Position numbers and translations under genes: made by a program
The notes under the pieces: generated by a model
The model's database searches: none
What the model was told of the DNA's origin: nothing
The model's input: only the letters and a program-made list of their open reading frames with translations
Shown: positions 1-6,177 of the stretch, one piece after another
How the letters are laid out: every line of letters begins with the position of its first letter
Numbering within the stretch: position 1 is the first letter of the stretch
DNA from: JBGOUJ01 sp041477005
Lineage (GTDB): Bacteria; Acidobacteriota; Terriglobia; Bryobacterales; JACQDG01
NCBI GenBank assembly: GCA_041477005.1
Contig: JBGOUJ010000248.1
Span: forward strand, 1-10,153
Length of the DNA: 10,153 nt
Reading direction: 5' to 3'

Positions 1-198
1 GGAGTCGAAGCTCGCAGTGGAGTCGAAGCTCCCGAGGGAGTCGAAGCTGGCACTGGAGTCGAAGCTCGCACTGGAGTCGAAGCTTCCGAGGGGGTCGAAG
101 CTGGCACTGGAGTCGAAGCTCCCGAGGGAATCGAAGCTCGCAGTGGAGTCGAAGCTCCGGAGGGAATCGAAGCTCGCAGTGGAGTCGAAACTCGCGCT
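1..198. repeat. 18-bp tandem repeat, 11 units
   Basis: Eleven consecutive 18-base units fill bases 1-198 with no indels. Each has a nearly constant 12-base core (ggagtcgaagct) and a variable last six bases (cgcagt, cccgag, ggcact, cgcact, tccgag, ccggag or cgcgct). Core changes are few: base 4 g to a in units 8 and 10, base 3 a to g in unit 6, base 10 g to a in unit 11. The array is cut by the left edge, so the total copy number is unknown. It has no stop codon in any of the six frames. In frame 1 it reads as GVEA-x-x hexapeptides continuous with the TonB gene; in frame 2 it reads as ESKL-x-x. Whether it is translated is unresolved. Confidence 0.95.
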
Positions 199-201
199 CG
201 G

Positions 202-1350
202 TTGGAGCGAATCCAGAGACTTTCGCAGCGATTGGCTGGGCCTCGGCTATATTCGCCGCCGAACTCGCTGGATGTTCGCGGCGCCATTTCAGCCCCTTTC
301 GCCTTGCAGACCGGCGAGATTGGACGCGAGAAGGAAGGAGACGATCCCCGCGCGGCCGGGGACAAGCAGTCTCGGCCCGGGCAACGCGACGATCCCGTGT
401 CCCTGTTCCGGAAGTTGCAGGTGGATGTCATCAATCCGTCAGCTCCGCCCCTCGCGGCTCCCGTCCCGGTGGTTGAGACGCCGGCGCCGCCGGTTCCCAT
501 TTCTGTTGTCCGGCGGACGACGCCGGCGGCGGCCCTGGCCCTCCCGATCTTCTTCCTCGTGGGGACCGCCGGCGGGGTCGGCGTGGTTGTCTGGTCAGTC
601 AGGCAAGCGATGGCCATGATGAGACCTGCTGCCGTTATTGCACCCGCTCCCGCGATTACGCCCGCTGCCGCGCCGCCGACCCAGAGTGAACCGGAGAGCG
701 AGGCTGCTTCCTCTCCGCCGGAGCCGGCGATCCCAGCGCCGTCGGTGAAACCAGCCGACCGGCGAAAAAGCGGGGAGAGCAAGGTTAATAAGGTTGCCAA
801 GAAGGGAGAACAAGACAAAGTCGCGCCGACAATTCGCCGGGACTTCAACCCTTCCCCGCCATTGCGTCCCAAGGCGACTCAACCGCAAACCGCGGTCACC
901 GCAGAAAACAAAGCAGCCCCAACCTCTGCCGCCTCCGCCGGCATTGGAACGCCGGGTGGGGTCCCGAACGCCCTTCCCGCGACACCGGTTGGGCCGATCG
1001 CTGCGGCGCCGCCAGAACCGCCGGCCTCGGTTCCAGAGGAGCCCGCCAAGCCACCCGCGGCGGAGCCCAGCCGCGCTGGCGCCAACTTTCATAGGCCGCA
1101 GTTGATCATCACACCGCAACCCAGACTCCCGCCACTGGCCAGGGAGAGCCACGTTTCCGGAGTGGTCAAGCTGGAAGTCACCATCACCAGGGATGGCTTT
1201 GTGAAGGACGTGACCGTCTTGAGCGGCCATCCCTTGCTTCACGCCGCAGCGAAGGAGGAAGTCACCAAGTGGCGTTATCTGCCGGCCCTGCAAAACGGCG
1301 TGCGGGTGGAGGTGAGGGTGCCGATCGAGGTTGTGTTTCCAAATCCATAG
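202..1350 (+). CDS. TonB-family energy transducer (C-terminal TonB domain); start uncertain
   Basis: This is probably an inner-membrane protein that spans the periplasm and couples ExbB/ExbD energy to outer-membrane receptors. Counting from TTG 202 (382 residues), one hydrophobic segment lies at about 109-133. A Pro/Ala-rich linker with a Lys/Arg patch follows at about 140-290. The TonB C-terminal fold is at about 295-382, with ITPQPRLPPLA, the GVVKLEVTITRDG strand, LSGHPLL and the WRYLPA motif. The start is not settled. TTG 202 has no ribosome-binding site at proper spacing, and the frame is open back to base 1 through the tandem repeat. GTG 397 would put the membrane segment nearer the N-terminus (about residues 44-68), as is usual for TonB. 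No exbB or exbD is visible. The family call is firm, but the specific partner receptor is unknown. A 68-base gap separates it from the next gene. Confidence 0.87.
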   Translation: MERIQRLSQRLAGPRLYSPPNSLDVRGAISAPFALQTGEIGREKEGDDPRAAGDKQSRPGQRDDPVSLFRKLQVDVINPSAPPLAAPVPVVETPAPPVPISVVRRTTPAAALALPIFFLVGTAGGVGVVVWSVRQAMAMMRPAAVIAPAPAITPAAAPPTQSEPESEAASSPPEPAIPAPSVKPADRRKSGESKVNKVAKKGEQDKVAPTIRRDFNPSPPLRPKATQPQTAVTAENKAAPTSAASAGIGTPGGVPNALPATPVGPIAAAPPEPPASVPEEPAKPPAAEPSRAGANFHRPQLIITPQPRLPPLARESHVSGVVKLEVTITRDGFVKDVTVLSGHPLLHAAAKEEVTKWRYLPALQNGVRVEVRVPIEVVFPNP

Positions 1351-1418
1351 GGCGAAGTCACGGGCCGGAAGCATCGAGCAGTCTGGACAAGCGAGCGCTC
1401 GACCGCATGGAGCGAACC

Positions 1419-2720
1419 ATGAAAAACGTACCGAGAGAAACCCAGCGGCGCGACTTCCTCAAGGCATCCTCAGGGGCGATCGGCGCCGCCATGGCAGCCG
1501 GCTTTCCAGCGATCGTGTCCGCGCAGACGGTCACGAACGCGATCCGAGTGGGCCTGGTGGGTTGCGGAGGACGCGGCACGGGGGCGGCGTCGCAGGCCTT
1601 GCGCGCGGACGACTATGCCGAACTGACCGCGGTCGCCGATATCGAGCAAAGCCACATTGACCGGTCCCTGCAAACGATCAAACGCGTCCAGAAGATCGCC
1701 GACCGCGTGAAGGTCGAGCCGGCGAAGCAATTCATCGGGTTGGACGCGTACCAAAAGGTGATCGATAGCGGCGCCGATGTCATTCTGCTGGCCACGCCGC
1801 CCGGCTTCCGGCCCACTCACCTGGCTGCGGCCGTGGCGGCGGACAAAAACGTCTTTTGCGAAAAGCCGACAGCGACTGACGCGCCGGGGGTCCGCGACGT
1901 GCTGGCCACCGCGGAAAAGGCCAAGCAGAAGAACCTCTCGCTCGTGGCCGGCTTCTGCTGGCGGTACAACAGCATGATCCAGGACACGTTCCAGCAGGTG
2001 CGCGACGGCGCCATCGGCAAGCTGGTGGCTTATTACGCCACTTACTATACGAGTCCGGTCAAGCCCCTTCCGCCCGCCAGCAGCCGGCCGGCCGGAATGA
2101 GCGATGTGGAGTGGCAGATCCGTAATTGGTACAACTTCGTATGGCTGTGCGGCGACAGTATCGTCGAACAAGCCGTGCACAGCGTGGATAAGATCGCCTG
2201 GGCGATGAACGACGAGCCTCCCGCGAGCTGCGTAGGCGTGGGCGGGCGCGTGATTCCCGCGGAAGGCGGCAACATCTACGACCACTTCGAGGTCAACTAT
2301 CTATACCCGAACGGCGCCCGCGCCTTCCTCGCTAACCGTCAGATCGTAGGCTGCTACAACGAAAATTCGGACTACCTGTTGGGCTCGGATGGGACTTGTA
2401 CGATCGGCCGGGGACCGACGCCGCGCATCGAGGGCAAGCTGAGCTGGCAGTGGAGCGGTCAACGATACGACATGTACCAGCGCGAGCACGATGTGCTGTT
2501 CGCCGCCATCCGCAGGAACCAGCCGGTGAATGATGGCAGGCGGCTGGCCACCAGCACGCTGCTGGCTATTATGGGGCGCATGGCCGCTTACACCGGCCAG
2601 CAGGTGACCTGGGACCAGGCGCTGAATTCGCAGGAGAAGCTGGTCCCCGAACCGCTCGACTGGAACGGCAGTCTTCCGTCCTCGCCGCGCGCACAACCCG
2701 GCGTCACTAAACTCGCCTAG
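1419..2720 (+). CDS. Tat-exported Gfo/Idh/MocA-family oxidoreductase
   Basis: This is a predicted NAD(P)-dependent oxidoreductase of the glucose-fructose oxidoreductase/inositol dehydrogenase family, 433 residues, probably acting on a sugar or cyclitol in the periplasm. ATG 1419 is chosen because ggag at 1409-1412 lies 6 bases upstream; the in-frame ATG at 1407 has no such site. The N-terminus has a twin-arginine motif (QRRDFLK, Arg10-Arg11), a small-residue hydrophobic stretch and a likely cleavage site after VSA (about residue 35). The Rossmann motif GLVGCGGRG is at 45-53, and the family EKP motif is at 148-150 after NVFC. The segment CGDSIVEQAVHSVDK (244-258) holds the family's usual catalytic-region His254 and an Asp257. 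Length and domain order are normal for exported members. A short gap to the SUMF1-like gene suggests co-transcription. The substrate cannot be read from the sequence. Confidence 0.93.
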   Translation: MKNVPRETQRRDFLKASSGAIGAAMAAGFPAIVSAQTVTNAIRVGLVGCGGRGTGAASQALRADDYAELTAVADIEQSHIDRSLQTIKRVQKIADRVKVEPAKQFIGLDAYQKVIDSGADVILLATPPGFRPTHLAAAVAADKNVFCEKPTATDAPGVRDVLATAEKAKQKNLSLVAGFCWRYNSMIQDTFQQVRDGAIGKLVAYYATYYTSPVKPLPPASSRPAGMSDVEWQIRNWYNFVWLCGDSIVEQAVHSVDKIAWAMNDEPPASCVGVGGRVIPAEGGNIYDHFEVNYLYPNGARAFLANRQIVGCYNENSDYLLGSDGTCTIGRGPTPRIEGKLSWQWSGQRYDMYQREHDVLFAAIRRNQPVNDGRRLATSTLLAIMGRMAAYTGQQVTWDQALNSQEKLVPEPLDWNGSLPSSPRAQPGVTKLA

Positions 2721-2798
2721 CAGCCCGTGCAGAAGGAACGATTTCGGTATCGAGGTTGCGGGCGGAAGGTGGTGAGGCGGCTCCAGACCCCCTCGAGC

Positions 2799-3866
2799 AT
2801 GAAACGAGGTCTTCCCATCGCCGCTGCGGCAGCTCTGTTGCTCCGCGTGGCGGCGCCCGTGCCGCTGCGCGGTCAGCAAGCAGCGCAAGACGTGGCCGCG
2901 GCGGCGGCCGAGCGGGAAGCGGTCCGCCGCATTCACGCGCGTATCGAGGAGCGCACCCGAAACGCGGCGGGCAAGATGGCCGCTTACAAGGTGACGATCC
3001 CCAACACCACCGTATCCTACGGCATGGCGCCCGTGCCCGCCGGCGATTTTCTGATGGGTTCGCCCGACTCCGATTCCCAGCGCAAGAAAGACGAGCAACC
3101 GCAACACAAAGTGCACGTCGACTCGTTCTGGATGCAGGCTCACGAAGTGACCTGGGAGGAGTACCTTCTGTTCATGTTCGCCAGGCAAGCGGACGAAATC
3201 GCGCACAAAGACGAGCTGGTGGACGCGGTGAGCAGGCCGACCGCGCCGTACGTGGAAATGAGTTTCGGAATGGGCCTCGAAGGCTACCCGGCCATCAGCA
3301 TGACCCAGCACGCCGCAAACAAGTACGCCCAGTGGCTGAGCGCGAAGACGGGCGAGTTTTATCGCCTGCCGACCGAGGCCGAATGGGAATACGCCTGCCG
3401 CGCGGGATCGGCCACACCGTACTACTTTGGAAGCGATTCGTCCCGGCTGGTTGAGTACTCCTGGTATGCGGCAAACAGCAAGGGCAAATACCAGAAGGTC
3501 GCGACCAGGAAGCCGAACGCGTGGGGGTTGTACGACATGCTGGGCAACGTGATGGAGTGGACGCTCGACGCGTACGGTCCGTACACAGCCGCCCCGGCGG
3601 CCAATCCCTGGGTGAAGCCGGACCGCCCCTACCCGCACTCCGCTCGCGGTGGCTCGTGGAACGACCCCGCCGGTATGCTGCGTTGCGCCGCTCGCGTCGC
3701 CTCCGACCCATCCTGGAAGCAACAGGACCCGCAACTCCCCAAGAGCGTATGGTACGAGACCGACGCGCAGTGGCTCGGGTTCCGTCTGGTCCGTCCCGCG
3801 AAGATTCCGAGCGTCGAAGAGATGTACCGAGACTGGAACAGCGGCGTGGAACACGACGAGCAGTGA
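2799..3866 (+). CDS. Secreted SUMF1/FGE-sulfatase-domain protein, catalytic cysteines absent
   Basis: This 355-residue protein belongs to the formylglycine-generating-enzyme-like (FGE-sulfatase, C-type-lectin fold) superfamily. ATG 2799 is chosen because it gives a Sec signal peptide at once (MKRGLPIAAAAALLL, residues 1-15, cleavage near 25-29). An upstream in-frame GTG at 2727 would bury that signal. Family landmarks are VPAGDFLMGS (79-88), EVTWEEY (116-122), YRLPTEAEWEYACRAG (188-203), GLYDMLGNVMEW (243-254), ARGGSW (282-287), RCAARV (295-300) and WLGFRLVR (325-332). In true FGE, two copper-binding cysteines lie between the GGSW and RCAAR motifs. Here that interval (NDPAGML) has none, so formylglycine synthesis is unlikely. 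It lies between an oxidoreductase and a flavin transferase gene and ends 3 bases before the latter. A binding or structural role, or another chemistry, is possible; the sequence does not say which. Confidence 0.9.
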   Translation: MKRGLPIAAAAALLLRVAAPVPLRGQQAAQDVAAAAAEREAVRRIHARIEERTRNAAGKMAAYKVTIPNTTVSYGMAPVPAGDFLMGSPDSDSQRKKDEQPQHKVHVDSFWMQAHEVTWEEYLLFMFARQADEIAHKDELVDAVSRPTAPYVEMSFGMGLEGYPAISMTQHAANKYAQWLSAKTGEFYRLPTEAEWEYACRAGSATPYYFGSDSSRLVEYSWYAANSKGKYQKVATRKPNAWGLYDMLGNVMEWTLDAYGPYTAAPAANPWVKPDRPYPHSARGGSWNDPAGMLRCAARVASDPSWKQQDPQLPKSVWYETDAQWLGFRLVRPAKIPSVEEMYRDWNSGVEHDEQ

Positions 3867-3869
3867 TCT

Positions 3870-4994
3870 GTGCGCCGGCTTTCCATTTCCCTCTGCCTTG
3901 TTTCGCTCGCAAGCTTTGTTTCGCTGGCGATGCCGGCGCCGGCCCGGCTGCGCCTGTATGAGGCTGTGGAGCCGCACCTGGGAACGCTGGTGCGGATCAA
4001 GCTCTACGCCGCGAGCGAGCGGCAGGCGAAGGCGGCGTTCCGGGCCGCGTTCAGCCGCATCCGCCAGTTGGAAGCGAGACTTTCCGATTACCAGCCGGAT
4101 AGCGAGTTGAATCAGATCTCCCGTGCGGCAGTAGGCCGCCCGGTTTCCGCGAGCTATGATCTCTTCCGCTTGCTCGCCGCCTCGCAGGAGCTGGCGGAAG
4201 CCACCGGCGGCGCCTTTGACGTCACCTTAGGACCGGTGATTCGGCTGTGGCGCGAAGCGCGCAAGACCCATCAGGCGCCGGACGCCGCCTCGTTACGCGC
4301 GGCCGCCGGCCATTGCGGCTATGGCAAACTGCATCTCGACCGGGAGAAGCGGACCGTGACGCTCGACACGGCCGGCATGTCGCTGGATGTGGGGGGCATC
4401 GGCAAGGGCTATGCCGCCGATGCGGCCCTCGCAGTGCTGGAGAGGCTCGGAATTCGCAGTGCGCTCATTGCGGCAAGCGGCGACATCGCATTGAGCGATG
4501 CACCACCCGGACAGCGCGGCTGGAAGATCGGGATCGACTCGTTCGACCGGCCGCAGGCGGATTTCACTTCTGTTTTAGAATTGAGCAACGCCGCAGTGTC
4601 GACCTCCGGCAGCACGGGACAGCACCTGGATGCCGGGGGCAGACGGTATTCGCACATCATCGATCCCGCCAGCATGGTGGGGATCACGGACGATATCACG
4701 GTTACGATTGTGGCGCGGCGCGGCGTTGACGCCGACGGCCTCGCCACCGCGGTGAGCGTCCTCGGAGCCGCGCGCGGCATTGACCTTATCGAGAGGAGGC
4801 CTGGCGTGGGCGCACTTATTGTGAAGCGGACGGGCGGGGTGACGGAGATGCTGCAGTCCTCGGCTTGGCGCAGAATGACAGCGGTAGGTGTGTTGTGCAA
4901 ATATGCCGAACGCCCCCTGCAGCCGGCCATCCAGGAGTTTAGCGGCAGGATGGAATCCTCACCGGCGTTGGATCGCTTTCCTCGGCATGAGTAG
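3870..4994 (+). CDS. apbE: Secreted FAD:protein FMN transferase (ApbE family)
   Basis: ApbE enzymes transfer FMN from FAD onto a Ser/Thr of exported electron-transfer flavoproteins, using magnesium. The 374-residue product begins with a Sec-like signal (basic MRRL, then hydrophobic to about residue 21) and has no lipobox cysteine. Family motifs appear in order: RLSDYQPDSELNQIS (70-84), TGGAFDVTLGP (112-122), LDVGGIGKGYAAD (172-184), SGDIA (203-207), STSGSTGQH (244-252), YSHIIDPASM (260-269) and the metal-site segment DADGLATAVSVLG (287-299). GTG 3870 is used because it lies 3 bases after the preceding stop, suggesting translational coupling, and gives the signal peptide. The last roughly 40 residues extend past the usual domain end and their final 12 codons overlap a convergent gene. 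No protein in the window shows a clear flavinylation motif (Asp, three residues, then [ST]GA[ST]), so its target lies elsewhere. Confidence 0.94.
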   Translation: MRRLSISLCLVSLASFVSLAMPAPARLRLYEAVEPHLGTLVRIKLYAASERQAKAAFRAAFSRIRQLEARLSDYQPDSELNQISRAAVGRPVSASYDLFRLLAASQELAEATGGAFDVTLGPVIRLWREARKTHQAPDAASLRAAAGHCGYGKLHLDREKRTVTLDTAGMSLDVGGIGKGYAADAALAVLERLGIRSALIAASGDIALSDAPPGQRGWKIGIDSFDRPQADFTSVLELSNAAVSTSGSTGQHLDAGGRRYSHIIDPASMVGITDDITVTIVARRGVDADGLATAVSVLGAARGIDLIERRPGVGALIVKRTGGVTEMLQSSAWRRMTAVGVLCKYAERPLQPAIQEFSGRMESSPALDRFPRHE

Positions 4995-5972
4995 TGCCAT
5001 GGTGCCCGCCACCGTCACCACGCGGTATTCGCCCTGAAACCCGACCAGCATGTGGGCCGCCCAGGTCTCAAGCTGATAGTCCCGCACGAGCCAGTCCACC
5101 ATGTCGCTGGTCGCCATCTGCAGGCCGCGGTTGAGCGAGCTGGCAAACTCCGGCTGGGCGCCGATGCTCACCAGGTAGTCGGCGTTCTCCAGGCGCGGGC
5201 CGGCGAGCTTCGCCTGCTTGCGCAGTTCTACGGTGAACTCTACGTCCATCGAGGTCTCGACGCCAGTGCCGGTCGACTCGCCGTCGGCCATCAACGCGTG
5301 GCCGTCGCCGACGAAGAGCAGGCCGCCCGGCTGATACACCGGCAGGATCACGGAGGCGCCTTCGGCCACCAGGTTGAAGTCCAGGTTGCCGCCGTAGGGG
5401 CCGGCCGGCCCCGAGGTCGGTGAGAAGTCGCCGGCCGGGGCCACTCCGATGCAGCCGAGCATCGGATGCACCGGAAACTCCATTTTGATCGCGCGGCTCT
5501 GCGGGTCCGGCAAGCGCGCCATCTTCCGGTCCAGGTCGAGGTCCCAACGTACGATGTTGTTGCGGCCCTGGCGGATCAGGTTCTCCTTGAACTTGTCCGA
5601 GTAGATCCCTTCGATCGACTCCGGCACGAGCGAATAGAGGCCGAGCCGCCACGCGCTGTAGCCCCAGTTGCGGTTGAGGCGCACGCGGTTGAGGCGAACC
5701 ACGAGGGCGTCACCCGGCTCGGCGCCCTCGACAAAGAACGGCCCGGTCAGCGGATTGGCTGGATTCGCGCGGTGAGCGCCCTGGTCGTCCTGGCCGCCGG
5801 AATCGAGTGTCTTGGTGCGAACCGTGTCGCCGGGGCGGACGCGCAACAGCACCGGGTTGGTGTGCGAAAACGTGTTGTAGTACTGCGAGGCGACGAGGGT
5901 GTGGGTTTCCGCCGCCAGTGGCAGCACGGTAAACGGGACCACGAGGCTAAGCCATCTTCTTCGAATACTCAT
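4959..5972 (-). CDS. Secreted acetamidase/formamidase-family amidohydrolase
   Basis: The 337-residue product belongs to the acetamidase/formamidase family, which hydrolyses short-chain amides to the acid plus ammonia. Recognisable segments are GDTVRTKTLDSGGQD (48-62), NPLTGPFFVEGAEPGD (73-88), FPVHPMLGCIGVAPA (166-180), SGPAGPYGGNLDFN (187-200), QPGGLLFVGDGHALMADGE (214-232) and GTGVETSMDVEFTV (235-248). The start ATG (bases 5972-5970) gives a signal peptide: MSIRRRW followed by a hydrophobic stretch to about residue 21, cleavage near AAE. No good ribosome-binding site precedes it. An in-frame extension to 6470 would run antisense through the next gene and is rejected. Export of this family is seen in some Acidobacteria-like genomes, whereas the classical enzymes are cytoplasmic. 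It shares the 205-bp divergent region with the E1 operon. Substrate unknown; a nitrogen-scavenging role is inference. Confidence 0.92.
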   Translation of the reverse strand: MSIRRRWLSLVVPFTVLPLAAETHTLVASQYYNTFSHTNPVLLRVRPGDTVRTKTLDSGGQDDQGAHRANPANPLTGPFFVEGAEPGDALVVRLNRVRLNRNWGYSAWRLGLYSLVPESIEGIYSDKFKENLIRQGRNNIVRWDLDLDRKMARLPDPQSRAIKMEFPVHPMLGCIGVAPAGDFSPTSGPAGPYGGNLDFNLVAEGASVILPVYQPGGLLFVGDGHALMADGESTGTGVETSMDVEFTVELRKQAKLAGPRLENADYLVSIGAQPEFASSLNRGLQMATSDMVDWLVRDYQLETWAAHMLVGFQGEYRVVTVAGTMALLMPRKAIQRR

Positions 5973-6028
5973 GCAGGGTATAGTCGCATGTCCATACGGT
6001 AATCGCCATCCTGTCCCGCCACGATTGC

Positions 6029-6057
6029 TTGACAATATTCTTCCAGGGCCATACCAT
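6029..6057 (+). promoter_or_regulatory. Sigma-70-like promoter for the E1 operon
   Basis: A perfect -35 box TTGACA (6029-6034) is followed after 17 bases by TACCAT (6052-6057), matching four of six bases of the -10 consensus. It lies in the divergent region and faces the E1 alpha gene; a start of transcription near 6064 would leave a leader of roughly 115 bases. No operator or riboswitch structure was recognised in the remainder of the leader. No equally good promoter was found for the minus-strand amidase. Confidence 0.55.
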
Positions 6058-6162
6058 CGGGCGTAGGATTTGCGGCCCGAGGGAGGCTGGTTCTTCGCCT
6101 TTTCGGACTTCTTCCAACGAGTACAGTGGATGGCCTTGAATGAGGCCGCTCTGTGGCCACGC

Positions 6163-6169
6163 AAGGAGG
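6163..6169 (+). promoter_or_regulatory. Shine-Dalgarno site of E1 alpha
   Basis: The heptamer aaggagg lies 8 bases before ATG 6178. It is the strongest ribosome-binding site in the window and fixes this start over in-frame upstream candidates (from 6070). The choice matters because this start places the twin-arginine motif ten residues in. Confidence 0.85.
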
Positions 6170-6177
6170 TTGAATCC

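Noticed and set aside
1..198. CRISPR array
   Set aside because: Units are contiguous 18-mers with no unique spacers, and there are no cas genes.
1..246. Minus-strand coding of the repeat as SFDS hexapeptides
   Set aside because: The frame is closed by a stop at 247-249 and no ATG, GTG or TTG start occurs between it and the array.
17..619. Plus-strand frame with ESKL repeats running into an Arg/Ser/Pro-rich tail
   Set aside because: After the repeats it is out of frame with TonB and its translation looks like a shadow with no recognisable domain. The repeat portion itself is kept as a finding, since its variation fits this frame.
1392..1401. Palindrome cgagcgctcg upstream of the Gfo/Idh start, as a possible operator
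   Set aside because: It is only ten bases long, is single-copy in this window and is expected by chance in GC-rich DNA; there is no adjoining regulator gene.
2727..2798. N-terminal extension of the SUMF1-like protein from GTG 2727
   Set aside because: There is no ribosome-binding site at GTG 2727, and the extension would place 24 Arg-rich residues before a clear Sec signal peptide.
2301..3977. Long minus-strand open frame (558 codons) opposite the Gfo/Idh end and the SUMF1-like gene
   Set aside because: It is antisense to well-recognised genes, the translation is rich in Arg, His, Gly and Val with no family motifs, and GC-rich codon bias readily keeps that frame open.
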